A stretch of DNA of 64,000 bases from CAVPDE01 sp964580575 (GTDB lineage: Bacteria; Desulfobacterota; DSM-4660; Desulfatiglandales; HGW-15): contig CAZOLJ010000011.1 in NCBI GenBank assembly GCA_964580575.1, forward strand, positions 11,345-75,344, in the 5' to 3' direction. Below the pieces are notes generated by a model that saw nothing but the letters and a program-made list of their open reading frames with translations, was not told the DNA's origin and searched no databases. Position numbers and translations under genes: made by a program. Positions 8,050 through 16,860 of this stretch are shown here, piece by piece (positions within the stretch are counted from its first letter, which is position 1; every line of letters begins with the position of its first letter).

Positions 8050-9498
8050 ATGAGCTATTGGATGGAAAAGAAGCGTATAGCGTGGGTCTCTGTCGCCAGC
8101 AATACGGCACTTACTGTACTGAAACTGATTGCCGGTTTCGCAACCGGTTCGGTGAGCATTTTGTCGGAAGCGGCCCATTCTGCGATTGACCTTATTGCGG
8201 CGAGCATCGCGACCTTTTCGGTGCATGTTTCAGATCGTCCTCCCGACCGTACCCATCAATATGGTCACGAGAAGATAGAAAATGTTTCCGGCGTGATCGA
8301 AGGCTTGCTCATTTTCGCAGCCGCCGTCTGGATCATTTATGAGGCTGTGGACAAACTGATCCACGGTGTAGATCTCAAGTATCTCGGCCACGGCCTTGTG
8401 GTCATGGGGATTTCGGTCGCCATGAACCTGGTGGTGGCGACGCTCCTCAAAAAATCATCGATTCAAAACCGTTCTGTTGCATTGGAAGCGGATGCAGCAC
8501 ATCTGTATGCGGACGTGTACACCTCTGTGGGAGTGTTCGCAGGCCTTGCCGTGATCACGGTAGGGAACCGTTTCTATAAAGCGGACCTTGCCTGGCTGGA
8601 CCCGGTCATCGCCATCGGAGTGGCTGTTCTGATTCTCGCCACAGCTTGCCGGATTACGCGGAAGAGCTTTTTCCCTCTTCTCGATTCCTCTGCATCCCCG
8701 GAGGAGATCGCCAAGATAGAAGGCGTCATGAATGAATTCGGCCGAAACGGTGTGGATTTTCACAAGCTCCGAACCCGGCTTGCCGGAGGATCTTTGTACG
8801 TGGATCTTCACATGGGATTCAAACCGGGAATATCTCTTGAGCAGGGGCATGATCTGAGCCACACACTCACGTCGCAAATCGAACAAGCTTTGCCCGGAGC
8901 AAAAGTCCTGGTCCATTTGGAACCCTCGATCACGATTGAGACCCTCCCTGAGGAGGATGAACAGGTCCGATGCATGCGCGAGGAGATCCTCAAAGATCAG
9001 AGAGTTTGCGAGGTGAGGAATCTCTGTGCCACGCGTTACAGGGGAGACATGAGAATCGAAGCGGACCTGAGCCTTGATCCCAAGGTGAGCCTTGCAGAGA
9101 GTCACGCGGTCGCTTCGGACCTTAAGAGGAGGCTGGAGTTCTGCTTTCCCGAAGTCAAAGAGACGGCGCTTTCCTTTCACCCGGGGAATGGGTGGCAGAA
9201 GGCCTTTCATGATGATGACATGGAGCGAATCAGAAGCCTTGTGGGCGAACATGAGAGCCGGTTTGCCGGTATTCATGAACTGGAGATCGTTTCATCAGGG
9301 GGTTTCCATCGCGTTCGTCTCAGCCTTGGGATGCCTCCTGCATTGCCTGTCTCAGAGGCTCACGCGGTCGCCAAACACCTCGAAGGCGACATTCGGGAGC
9401 TTTTTCCGGAGGGTGCAGAGATCGATCTTCACATCGAACCCTGCAATGAGGCCTGCGAATCCTGCCATGCTGTATGCCCTGTGAAGAAAAACTCCTGA
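8050..9498 (+). CDS. Cation diffusion facilitator family transporter with extended C-terminus
   Basis: 482 residues from the ATG at 8050, which has AGGGG upstream. An in-frame ATG at 7996 would sit almost at the predicted transcript start and lacks a ribosome site. Six membrane helices occupy residues about 1-215, with the CDF metal-site motifs SEAAHSAIDLIA (helix II) and ALEADAAHLYADVYTS (helix V) and the linking HQYGHEKIENVSGV. CDF proteins export Zn, Co, Fe or Mn in exchange for protons. The cytoplasmic tail is unusually long: instead of one domain of about 90 residues it seems to hold three repeats of that domain, shown by recurring S-EAH-VA.L and DLH.EP motifs, and ends in a Cys-rich CNEACESCHAVCPVKKNS. 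The added domains and cysteines suggest metal sensing. Confidence 0.9.
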   Translation: MSYWMEKKRIAWVSVASNTALTVLKLIAGFATGSVSILSEAAHSAIDLIAASIATFSVHVSDRPPDRTHQYGHEKIENVSGVIEGLLIFAAAVWIIYEAVDKLIHGVDLKYLGHGLVVMGISVAMNLVVATLLKKSSIQNRSVALEADAAHLYADVYTSVGVFAGLAVITVGNRFYKADLAWLDPVIAIGVAVLILATACRITRKSFFPLLDSSASPEEIAKIEGVMNEFGRNGVDFHKLRTRLAGGSLYVDLHMGFKPGISLEQGHDLSHTLTSQIEQALPGAKVLVHLEPSITIETLPEEDEQVRCMREEILKDQRVCEVRNLCATRYRGDMRIEADLSLDPKVSLAESHAVASDLKRRLEFCFPEVKETALSFHPGNGWQKAFHDDDMERIRSLVGEHESRFAGIHELEIVSSGGFHRVRLSLGMPPALPVSEAHAVAKHLEGDIRELFPEGAEIDLHIEPCNEACESCHAVCPVKKNS

Positions 9499-9535
9499 AG
9501 GAGTCTAGGTGAGGTTTAGGACTTTGTTGGAAGTC

Positions 9536-9688
9536 GCGTTCGCCCTTCGATACCCTGGTCGCCTCTGGCGCCGCCGAAGGCGGGTAAACCTCAGGGCGAA
9601 CGCACAATAAGGATCGTAAGTGTTTGATTTTCCGTTCGTGGTGAGAGCCTGTCCTGAGGTATTGAAGGATATCGAACCACGAACGGAC
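9536..9688. repeat. Two palindromic intergenic repeats
   Basis: Unit one has perfect ends GCGTTCGCCC (9536-9545) and GGGCGAACGC (9594-9603). Unit two has TCCGTTCGTGGT (9631-9642) and ACCACGAACGGA (9676-9687). They fill most of the 257-base gap between the CDF transporter and the next gene; nothing else is seen in that gap. Confidence 0.65.
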
Positions 9689-9755
9689 CAGGCCGGGTGG
9701 CTATGGGTGGAGCCGAAACGGTCAAGGAGATGCATGAAATGAGGATCATCAGAGC

Positions 9756-10766
9756 ATGAAACTGGGAAGCAACACCACTCGGTTGATCATCGGTTGCATC
9801 ATCGGTCTGGTTTTCCTTTATTTGGCCGGCCGCAAGGTGGACTTCAGTCTCATGTGGGAGGCTTTTACCAAAGTCAACTACTGGTTCGTCCTGCTTGCAG
9901 TCCCCGTTATCTTCTTCAGCCATTTCCTAAGGGCCCTTCGCTGGCGGTACCTGATGGATCCCATTAAAAGGGTGGATGTGGCCAGTCTCTTTTCCGCCTT
10001 GCTGATCGGCTACATGGCGAACATCCTCATGCCTGCACATCTTGGTGAACTCCTGCGCGCTTACGTGCTCGGGAAAAAGAGGGGGGTGAGTGCCAGCTCG
10101 ACCTTTGCAACCATTGTGGTCGAACGGATCATCGATGTTTTCGCCCTGCTTCTTCTCATGGTCTTTGCCATTTTTCTCTATCCGTTCCCCGACTGGATTA
10201 ACAAGGCAGGGTACGCCATGATGGTCGGGACCGTGGGCCTCTTTGTTTTCCTCATCCTGCTGAAAAAGAACTTCGCTTTTTTCGAGCGTTTTCTGAACCT
10301 CCTTTTAAGGCCTCTGCCCAAAGGATTGCAGGAAAGATTGGTGCGAGGCATCGAAAGATTCGTGTTAGGCATTGTGCCTCTTCGAAGCGGGTGGGATTAC
10401 CCTGTTGTTGCCGTGCTTTCCGTGGTGATCTGGGCCTGCTACGGGTTCATCATCCATCTGGTTCTCTATGCCTTTGACTTCGTGACTCTCTATCACCTCC
10501 CATGGTCCACAAGCCTGATCGTCCTTGTGGTGACCACCATAGGCATTGTGGTTCCCTCCTCCCCCGGGTATGTGGGGACCTACCATTGGCTCTGCCAGAT
10601 CTCTCTGGCCATGTTCGGAGTTCCTGCGGGGCCGGCCCTTTCCTTCGCGATCCTGACGCATGGCGTGAATTTCCTGCCTGTGCTGATCGTGGGGCTGATC
10701 TTGGCCTATTGTGAAGGGGTGGAGATCTTCCGGGTCCAGGACAAGGCTGACACTTCCGGAAATTGA
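9756..10766 (+). CDS. UPF0104 / lysylphosphatidylglycerol-synthase TM-domain (flippase-like) membrane protein
   Basis: 336 residues, mostly hydrophobic, with about eight membrane helices. The family signature region FFSHFLRALRWRYLMDP near residue 55, MPAHLGELLRAYVLG near residue 90 and the VVERIIDVFALLLL helix are those of the LPG_synthase_TM/UPF0104 family. Members with a soluble synthetase domain (MprF) modify phosphatidylglycerol; stand-alone ones like this are proposed lipid or glycoconjugate flippases. No synthetase domain is present. The start ATG begins MKLGSNTTRLIIG, 24 bases after a repeat-rich gap. It is followed 22 bases later by a DMT exporter gene, probably in one transcript. Confidence 0.8.
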   Translation: MKLGSNTTRLIIGCIIGLVFLYLAGRKVDFSLMWEAFTKVNYWFVLLAVPVIFFSHFLRALRWRYLMDPIKRVDVASLFSALLIGYMANILMPAHLGELLRAYVLGKKRGVSASSTFATIVVERIIDVFALLLLMVFAIFLYPFPDWINKAGYAMMVGTVGLFVFLILLKKNFAFFERFLNLLLRPLPKGLQERLVRGIERFVLGIVPLRSGWDYPVVAVLSVVIWACYGFIIHLVLYAFDFVTLYHLPWSTSLIVLVVTTIGIVVPSSPGYVGTYHWLCQISLAMFGVPAGPALSFAILTHGVNFLPVLIVGLILAYCEGVEIFRVQDKADTSGN

Positions 10767-10788
10767 TGCGGCGACCGCTGGAACCAGA

Positions 10789-11688
10789 ATGGACATCCGA
10801 ACCATGACCAGGAAAGAGAAAATCACTGCCTATGCGGCGTGGGGGGCGGTTTGCCTGTTTTGGGGGACGACGTACCTCGCCATCCGAATCGGAGTGAGGA
10901 CCATTCCGCCGGGTCTGTTCGGAGGTCTGCGATTCCTAACAGCGGGTTTGATATTTCTGGCTTATCTGAGATGGAAAGGCCACGCTCTGCCAGCGCGGAG
11001 AGAACTTCTCGACATGCTCATCGTGGGTATTGCCCTTCTGGCGATCTCCAACGGCCTCGTGATCTGGGCGGAACAGTGGGTTCCGAGCAGCATTGCCGCG
11101 CTCCTGGTGGCAACCCTCCCTTTCTGGATGGCAGGGTTCGAAGCGGTGCTGCCTGCGAGGGAGCGCCTTACGCTCAGAAAAGTGGCAGGCATTGTCATCG
11201 GATTTAGCGGGCTCGTGATCCTTTTTTCACCGGAAATCAAGACCTCCTTTGACATGGCCTACCTGAAAGGCATTCTGGCCCTTCTGTTTGCACCCCTTTG
11301 TTGGGCGGCAGGATCCATTTATTCGAAATCCCGGCCCGCCAAGAGCCATCCTCTCATGGCGGCGGCCATGCAAATGATTGTTGCTGGGATCGTCCTCATT
11401 CTCATCGGAGGGGTCTTCGGCGAGTGGAAACGCTTCTCCTTGGATGCAGAGGGGCTCGCTGCAACGGCCTATCTTATAGTTTTCGGCTCCATTGTAGGGT
11501 ACGGGTCCTTCATCTACGCGCTGGCAAAACTTCCTGCCACCAAGGTTGCCATGTATGCCTACGTCAACCCGGTGATTGCTGTTGCCCTGGGCTGGCTGAT
11601 CCTTGATGAAAGAATGGACTGGAGCGTGATTCTCGCAACTGCGGTGGTCCTTCTGGGCGTGGTGCTCGTCAAATCTTCAAAATCGTGA
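10789..11688 (+). CDS. EamA-family (DMT superfamily) permease
   Basis: 299 residues from the ATG at 10789 (GGA 7 bases upstream); an ATG at 10804 is an alternative. Two EamA repeats of five helices each are visible: the first opens AWGAVCLFWGTTYLAIRIG and includes NGLVIWAEQWVPSSIAALL, the second includes GSIVGYGSFIYALAKLPATK and YVNPVIAVALGWLILDE, which is the typical final-helix motif. Members export amino acids, nucleotide precursors or other metabolites from the cytoplasm. The substrate cannot be read from sequence. The gene end abuts a word-repeat element beginning at 11695. Confidence 0.87.
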   Translation: MDIRTMTRKEKITAYAAWGAVCLFWGTTYLAIRIGVRTIPPGLFGGLRFLTAGLIFLAYLRWKGHALPARRELLDMLIVGIALLAISNGLVIWAEQWVPSSIAALLVATLPFWMAGFEAVLPARERLTLRKVAGIVIGFSGLVILFSPEIKTSFDMAYLKGILALLFAPLCWAAGSIYSKSRPAKSHPLMAAAMQMIVAGIVLILIGGVFGEWKRFSLDAEGLAATAYLIVFGSIVGYGSFIYALAKLPATKVAMYAYVNPVIAVALGWLILDERMDWSVILATAVVLLGVVLVKSSKS

Positions 11689-11694
11689 AGAAAA

Positions 11695-11799
11695 CAGGCA
11701 CAAAGAAAGGGACAAAGGGACAAAGATGCAAAGGCACAAAGGGACAAAGGGAAGAGGAGAGCGTTCTTTTTGCTTTGTGCCTGTGTGCCTTTGTCCCTT
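11695..11799. repeat. GACAAAG/GCACAAAG inverted word repeat, copy 1
   Basis: Left arm: CAGGCACAAAG followed by several GGGACAAAG and GGCACAAAG words. Right arm from about 11772: CTTTGTGCCTGTGTGCCTTT then GTCCC, the complement. The whole can fold into a long hairpin after the permease stop. Copies 2-4 are at 24389, 27595 and 34773. Confidence 0.75.
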
Positions 11800-11898
11800 A
11801 TCTGCGAAAGACCTTGCCAAGAAACTTTCGGATGTGATAGGAATTCGTTGTCGGTCATAACTTCTTCTGGTACAGATTCCGCTCATACAGGATTTCTT

Positions 11899-12984
11899 AT
11901 GAAAGACCTTGTTGACCTCACCAAAGCTCTCATTCGTTTCAAGTCCATGTTTTCCAGACCGGATGAAATACGCAGATGTGCCGACTTCATCGAGCGATTT
12001 CTGAAGGATATCGGTATAACCTGCAAGCGGATCGAATGCGACGGAGTTCCCTCGATTGCGGCTCTGCCCGGAACTGATTTCGCCCCTGTCCTGCTCATGA
12101 GTCACCTTGACGTGGTGGATGCGCCGGAAGAGCTTTTCGAGCCCGTGGAAAAAAACGGGAAACTCTATGGCCGGGGCAGCTTCGACGACAAGTATGCAGT
12201 CGCTCTTTCCATGATTCTTTTTCGAGAGCATCTTAACAAGGCCAGAAAAGAGGGGAGGGGCCAGGGCGATCTCCCCCTGGGCATCCTCATCACAGGAGAT
12301 GAGGAAGCCGGAGGGTTCAAAGGCGCCAAAGAGTCCCTGAAGCGGATTCGAACGGATTTCTGCATCGCCCTTGACGGGGGCAATGTGCGCAAGATCGTGA
12401 CCAAGGAAAAGGGTGTGCTTCGCCTGAAACTGATCAGCAGGGGCAAGGCGGCCCATGGCTCCAGGCCCTGGCTGGGTGAAAACGCTATTGAGAAGCTCTT
12501 TGAGGACTATCAGAGCATCAAGTCTTTTTTCCGGGAAGAAACGGCTGAGCACTGGCACAAGACCATCAACTTCGGCATGATCAAAGCGGGCAAGTCCGTC
12601 AATCAGGTTCCGGACCTGGCTGAAGCGGTCTTTGACATTCGTTACACGGAAAAGGACGATGTGGATGCGCTTGTGAATCAAATGAGGCAAAAGATCAAAG
12701 GGGAACTCCTGATGGAAATAAAGGAACCCCTTTTCCTGGGCGGGGAATCGCCCTATCTGAACCTTCTCCTGGAGATTTCGAAAGACACGACTCTGGGTTT
12801 TGAACACGGGGCAAGCGATGCGCGTTTTCTGCAGGAACATGGCACGCCGGGGATCGTATGGGGTCCGGACGGTGATCTCAGCGCCCATGCCTACGATGAA
12901 CACGTGAACCTGGACAGTTTGTATGAACTTTATGGCATTCTCGACGGATTTTTTGAAAGGGCCAAAGAAGTGATGGTCTCGTAA
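11899..12984 (+). CDS. M20 family zinc metallopeptidase (ArgE/DapE/dipeptidase type)
   Basis: 361 residues from ATG 11899, with AGGA 9 bases upstream; the longer frame starting at 11770 would run through the repeat and is unlikely. The M20 zinc-site motifs are in order: MSHLDVVDAPE (first His and Asp), GRGSFDDKYAVAL (bridging Asp), GDEEAGG (catalytic Glu and metal Glu), HGASDARFLQEHG (metal Asp) and SAHAYDEHV (final His). The central dimerisation domain is present (AHGSRPWLGENA). Enzymes of this type hydrolyse dipeptides or N-acyl amino acids. It lies directly upstream of a peptide ABC importer, so a role in using imported peptides is plausible. Confidence 0.9.
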   Translation: MKDLVDLTKALIRFKSMFSRPDEIRRCADFIERFLKDIGITCKRIECDGVPSIAALPGTDFAPVLLMSHLDVVDAPEELFEPVEKNGKLYGRGSFDDKYAVALSMILFREHLNKARKEGRGQGDLPLGILITGDEEAGGFKGAKESLKRIRTDFCIALDGGNVRKIVTKEKGVLRLKLISRGKAAHGSRPWLGENAIEKLFEDYQSIKSFFREETAEHWHKTINFGMIKAGKSVNQVPDLAEAVFDIRYTEKDDVDALVNQMRQKIKGELLMEIKEPLFLGGESPYLNLLLEISKDTTLGFEHGASDARFLQEHGTPGIVWGPDGDLSAHAYDEHVNLDSLYELYGILDGFFERAKEVMVS

Positions 12985-13005
12985 GAAGGCCGAAATCGGG
13001 CTTCT

Positions 13006-13085
13006 CTGTCATTCCGGCGGAAGCCGGAATCCTATAGGAATACCAGGGAGTTATGGACCACAGCTTTCGCCGGGGTGATGGCATG
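13006..13085. repeat. REP-like palindromic repeat (CATTCCGGC family)
   Basis: TGTCATTCCGGCGGAAGCCG holds the hairpin TTCCGGC-ggaa-GCCGGAA, and CAGCTTTCGCCGGGGTGATG (13061-13080) forms the partner half. The layout is that of the common extragenic repeats built from CATTCCGGC and TTTCGCCGG words. It sits between the peptidase and the importer operon. Confidence 0.55.
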
Positions 13086-13168
13086 GAGGGACTTTTCCTA
13101 GCTATAAAGGAACTGAGAGGTAACGTTAAGAAAATCATTTAACCCATTAGGATGAAAGGAGGAAAGAC

Positions 13169-14782
13169 ATGATCAAAAAAATTATCGGTATGTTGATTCT
13201 GCTCACGTTCGTGGTGGTCGGTGTCGCCTTTGCGCAGGCCCCGAAAAAAGGGGGAACCCTGATTTTCGGCAGAGGCGGAGACAGCGTAGGGCTGGATCCG
13301 GCCTATGAAAGCGACGGCAACTCCTTCATGATCTGCGACAATGTGTTCGAGGCTCTCGTGGAGTACAAGGACGAAACCACGGAACTCGAGCCGTTGCTGG
13401 CGACCTCGTGGCAGATCAGCCCGGACGGGCTCACGTACACCTTCAATTTGCGAAAGGGAGTCAAATTCCATGACGGAACGGCGTTCAATGCGGACGCCGT
13501 GGTTTTCTCAATTGGGCGGCAGATGAAGGAGAGAAAACTGAAATTCTTCGGCAAGGGCTGGGAAATGCCCAAGCAGGAGCGGCCGCCGGAATACTGGAAT
13601 AACATGGCCATGGACAAGACCGTAGACTCCATTGAAGCCAAAGATGAATACACGGTCGTTTTCAAGCTCAAAGCAGTGGAAGCTCCGTTTCTGGCCAACC
13701 TGGGGATGGATTTCGCGGACATTATCAGCCCCACGGCCTTCATGAAGGACCCGGCTGCCTTTGTGCGGAATCCTGTCGGCACAGGGCCCTACAAGTTCGT
13801 CAACTGGGTTAAGGACGACCGGATCACCCTGGAAGCGTTCAAAGACTACTGGGACAAGGACAGAGGCCCTTACATGGACAAGGTGATATTCAGGGCCATT
13901 CCTGAAAACGCGGTTCGGTTCCTCGAACTGAAGGCCGGGAAAATCCATATCTGCCAATTCCCCAACGCGGCGGACATTCCCATGGCCAAGAAAGACGACA
14001 AGCTCTGGGTTCCGACCCAGCCCGGTATGAACATCGGATACCTGGGCTTCAACCACAAGAAGGAGCCTTGGAAGAGCAACAAGAATCTTCGCCTCGCCAT
14101 TGCCCACGCCATCAACCGAAAGGCGATCGTGGACAACATTTACCAGGGCATGGGCCAAGTGGCCAAGAATTGCATTCCTCCCACCATGTGGGGCTACAAC
14201 AATGATGTGCCGGGCTACGACTACAACGTGGACCTGGCAAAGAAGCTTCTTGCTGAAGCCGGGTATCCGGAAGGGAAGGGGCTCCCTGAGATCACCCTGT
14301 GGTCCATGCCTGTGGCAAGACCCTACAATCCTGAAGGGTTGAAGGTGGGCGTGGCCATGATCGGAGACCTGGCCAAGATCGGGATCAGTGCGCATATCGT
14401 GAGCTATGACTGGGGAACCTATCTCAAGAGACAAATCCAGCAGCCGAATGACATGGACCTGTGGCAGCTCGGGTGGACAGGCGACAACGGCGACCCGGAC
14501 AATTTCTTTGCCGTGCTCTTTGACGGCATGGCCTCAGAAGCGGTTCGGACCCAGTGGCACAACGAGGCTTATCACAAGCTCATGCTCGACGGAAAGCAGA
14601 CCATTGACCAGGCAAAGCGCGCCGAGATCTACAAGAAGGCGCAGCAGCTCATGTTCGACGAAGTGCCGGTGATTCCCATCGCGCACTCCACGGTCATGTG
14701 GCCGGCGGTCAAGGCTGTCAAGAACTTCAAGCTCCATCCCACGGGATCGGTGAGACTCAAGAGCGTTTGGCTGGAGAAATAA
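13169..14782 (+). CDS. ABC transporter substrate-binding protein, peptide/nickel class (SBP_bac_5)
   Basis: 537 residues. A signal peptide MIKKIIGMLILLTFVVVGVA ends in AFA-QA, so the mature protein is periplasmic. Family motifs are GLDPAYESDGNS near the mature start, LATSWQISPDGLTYTFNLRK with GVKFHDGTAFNADAVVFS, and the late RLAIAHAINRKAIVDNIYQG. These define the DppA/OppA/NikA class 5 binding proteins. The W/G-rich NDMDLWQLGWTGDNGDPDNF segment matches dipeptide-type members more than nickel binders. AAAGGAGG sits 7 bases before the ATG. It heads a five-gene importer operon and is followed by a terminator that should make it the most abundant component. Confidence 0.93.
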   Translation: MIKKIIGMLILLTFVVVGVAFAQAPKKGGTLIFGRGGDSVGLDPAYESDGNSFMICDNVFEALVEYKDETTELEPLLATSWQISPDGLTYTFNLRKGVKFHDGTAFNADAVVFSIGRQMKERKLKFFGKGWEMPKQERPPEYWNNMAMDKTVDSIEAKDEYTVVFKLKAVEAPFLANLGMDFADIISPTAFMKDPAAFVRNPVGTGPYKFVNWVKDDRITLEAFKDYWDKDRGPYMDKVIFRAIPENAVRFLELKAGKIHICQFPNAADIPMAKKDDKLWVPTQPGMNIGYLGFNHKKEPWKSNKNLRLAIAHAINRKAIVDNIYQGMGQVAKNCIPPTMWGYNNDVPGYDYNVDLAKKLLAEAGYPEGKGLPEITLWSMPVARPYNPEGLKVGVAMIGDLAKIGISAHIVSYDWGTYLKRQIQQPNDMDLWQLGWTGDNGDPDNFFAVLFDGMASEAVRTQWHNEAYHKLMLDGKQTIDQAKRAEIYKKAQQLMFDEVPVIPIAHSTVMWPAVKAVKNFKLHPTGSVRLKSVWLEK

Positions 14783-14792
14783 GCTGATCGAA

Positions 14793-14829
14793 CGGGGAGA
14801 AGGTGGAAGCCTTCTCCCCGATTTCTTTT
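14793..14829 (+). terminator. Rho-independent (attenuating) terminator after the binding-protein gene
   Basis: CGGGGAGAAGG (14793-14803) pairs perfectly with CCTTCTCCCCG (14810-14820), loop TGGAAG, followed by ATTTCTTTT. It lies 10 bases after the binding-protein stop and 20 bases before the permease start, a common place for partial termination. Confidence 0.75.
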
Positions 14830-14849
14830 GTCGAGAGTTCATTGAGCTC

Positions 14850-15854
14850 ATGCTTGCTTTCATTATCCGCAGAATCCTGACGGTTATCCCAACACTCCTA
14901 GGCGTGACGGTCATCGTTTTCCTCATGCTGAGGATTACTCCCGGAGACCCGGCGGAGTTGCTCCTGGGCGAACGCGCCACTCCCGAGGCGCTGGATGCCA
15001 TGAGGGAGTATCTGGGTCTCAAAGAACCCCTGTACGTGCAGTACGGGATGTTCATCAAGAGAGCGATACAGCTTGACCTTGGGGAGACCATCTTTACCAG
15101 GGAGAAAGTCTCCAGGGAGATCGGACAAAAATTTCCCGCGACCATTGAGCTCGCCGTCGTCGCCATGTTCATCAGCTGTTTCTTCGGAATCATCCTGGGG
15201 ATCATTTCAGCCACCAAGCAATATTCCTGGTTCGACTACACGGCCATGGTGACCTCCCTTTTCGGGGTGAGCATGCCCGTGTTCTGGCTGGGCCTCATGC
15301 TCATGCTTCTTTTTTCATTGACCCTGGGCTGGTTCCCCATGTCCGGCCGGATCGGCATTGAGACCGACATTCAGATCGTCACGAATTTTTTCGTTATCGA
15401 CGCCGCCCTTGCTCGTGACTGGGCGGCCCTCGGCGATACGCTAATGCATTTGGCTTTGCCTGCCATTGCATTGAGCACGATTCCTCTTGCGATCGTCTCG
15501 CGCATGACCCGATCCTCCATGCTGGAGGTGCTGAGGCAAGATTACATCAAGACGGCCAAAGCCAAGGGGCTCAGCCAGCCGAAGATCGTGCTCAAGCATG
15601 CTCTGAGAAACGGGCTTATCCCGGTGGTGACCGTCATCGGCCTTCAGTTCGGCATCCTCATGGGGGGCGCTATTCTGACGGAAACTGTGTTTGCATGGCC
15701 AGGAGTGGGCAAGTGGCTTTACGAGGGTGTGGTGAAACGGGACTACATGGTGATTCAGGGCGGGACCCTCTTGGTGGCCACCACCTTCGTGATCGTGAAT
15801 CTCATCGTGGATGTGCTCTACGCGGTGATCAACCCGAGAATCAGTGTGAAGTGA
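14850..15854 (+). CDS. Dipeptide/oligopeptide ABC transporter permease, DppB type
   Basis: 334 residues, six membrane helices. It opens MLAFIIRRILTVIPTLLGVT, the standard DppB/OppB start, with FLMLRITPGDPAELLLGERA next. The EAA coupling loop near residue 230 reads DYIKTAKAKGLSQPKIVLKH, and the last segment has AWPGVGKWLYEGVVKRDYM. It pairs with the DppC-type permease downstream to form the transmembrane channel. The stop at 15852-15854 touches a C-rich repeat. Substrate class is peptide-like; the exact ligand is unknown. Confidence 0.93.
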   Translation: MLAFIIRRILTVIPTLLGVTVIVFLMLRITPGDPAELLLGERATPEALDAMREYLGLKEPLYVQYGMFIKRAIQLDLGETIFTREKVSREIGQKFPATIELAVVAMFISCFFGIILGIISATKQYSWFDYTAMVTSLFGVSMPVFWLGLMLMLLFSLTLGWFPMSGRIGIETDIQIVTNFFVIDAALARDWAALGDTLMHLALPAIALSTIPLAIVSRMTRSSMLEVLRQDYIKTAKAKGLSQPKIVLKHALRNGLIPVVTVIGLQFGILMGGAILTETVFAWPGVGKWLYEGVVKRDYMVIQGGTLLVATTFVIVNLIVDVLYAVINPRISVK

Positions 15855-15906
15855 CCCACCCCAACCCTCTCCACCCCTCTTGGGGGAGAGGGCAGGGTGA
15901 GGGGGA
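15854..15906. repeat. C/G-rich palindromic intergenic repeat, copy 2
   Basis: CCCACCCCAACCCTCTCCAC and CCCTC are followed by GGGGGAGAGGGCAGGGTGAG. It fills most of the 88-base gap between the two permease genes and can form a hairpin within the operon transcript. Confidence 0.6.
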
Positions 15907-15942
15907 GCCGTGAGCCTTTGAAACTGTTTCGAGACGATTCAC

Positions 15943-16860
15943 ATGAATGAACGAGCCGGATCAGCGGCTTCTTTCTGGGCCAGGGTGAGGAATCCTGAGG
16001 ATCGCCATCCTTTTTTTGACCAGATCGAGAAGCTTTTCAAGAACAAGACAGGCCTCGCAGGGCTCATCATCATCACTCTCTTTGCGGCAGCCGCTGTGTT
16101 CGCGCCGGTCATCAGCCCGCACGATCCGATCGAGAATGCCCTCTATGATCAGCTCAAGCCTCCTGTGTGGGAGGAGGGAGGGGCTACAAAGAACCTGCTC
16201 GGCACCGATGACCTCGGTCGCGACATTCTGTCCCGGCTCATTTACGGAGCGCGGGTCTCCCTGACCCTTGGGGTGGTGAGCGTCGGTCTCGCTCTCACGC
16301 TTGGAACCCTGCTCGGAGCGCTGGCCGGATACTACAAGGGGTGGCTGGACAACCTGATCATGCGCTTCATGGACATCATCCTGGCCTTTCCTCACATCCT
16401 GCTGGCCATTGTCATCGTCGCCTATCTGGGGCCCGGCCTCAGGAACGCCATGATGGCCATTGGAATCATCAACATTCCCCGTTTCGCGCGGATCGTCCGC
16501 GCCTCGGTCATGGATGAATTCGGGAAAGACTACGTGACAGCCGCCCGAGCGGTGGGCGCAAAAGACGGAAGGATCATCTTCAACGCCATCCTGCCGAACT
16601 GTCTCGCCCCCATGATTGTCCAAGCCAGCCTGGGTTTCGGCGCCGCCATCCTTGACGCCGCAGGGCTCAGTTTCCTCGGGCTTGGTGCGCAGCCTCCTAT
16701 TCCAGAGTGGGGGGCCATGATAGCGGAAGGCCGGGCCATGATTTTGCGTGCCTGGTGGGTCATGACCTTCCCCGGAATCGCCATTCTCCTGGGCGTGCTG
16801 GGATTCAATCTTCTTGGCGACGGGCTCCGTGACGCCCTTGATCCGAGGTTGAGGGACTGA
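15943..16860 (+). CDS. Dipeptide/oligopeptide ABC transporter permease, DppC type
   Basis: 305 residues. A 30-residue cytoplasmic N-terminus is followed by the first helix TGLAGLIIITLFAAAAVFAP and the DppC hallmark HDPIENALYDQLKPP ... LLGTDDLGRDILSRLIYGAR. Five more helices follow. The EAA loop reads DYVTAARAVGAKDGRIIFNA, and AQPPIPEWGAMIAEGR is also family-typical. The partner of the preceding DppB-type permease. Its stop TGA (16858-16860) directly abuts the GTG start of the next gene, showing tight operon coupling. Confidence 0.93.
   Translation: MNERAGSAASFWARVRNPEDRHPFFDQIEKLFKNKTGLAGLIIITLFAAAAVFAPVISPHDPIENALYDQLKPPVWEEGGATKNLLGTDDLGRDILSRLIYGARVSLTLGVVSVGLALTLGTLLGALAGYYKGWLDNLIMRFMDIILAFPHILLAIVIVAYLGPGLRNAMMAIGIINIPRFARIVRASVMDEFGKDYVTAARAVGAKDGRIIFNAILPNCLAPMIVQASLGFGAAILDAAGLSFLGLGAQPPIPEWGAMIAEGRAMILRAWWVMTFPGIAILLGVLGFNLLGDGLRDALDPRLRD

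Noticed and set aside
11677..12903. A 408-codon frame antisense to the M20 peptidase
   Set aside because: It begins within the peptidase and ends in the word repeat; no motifs.
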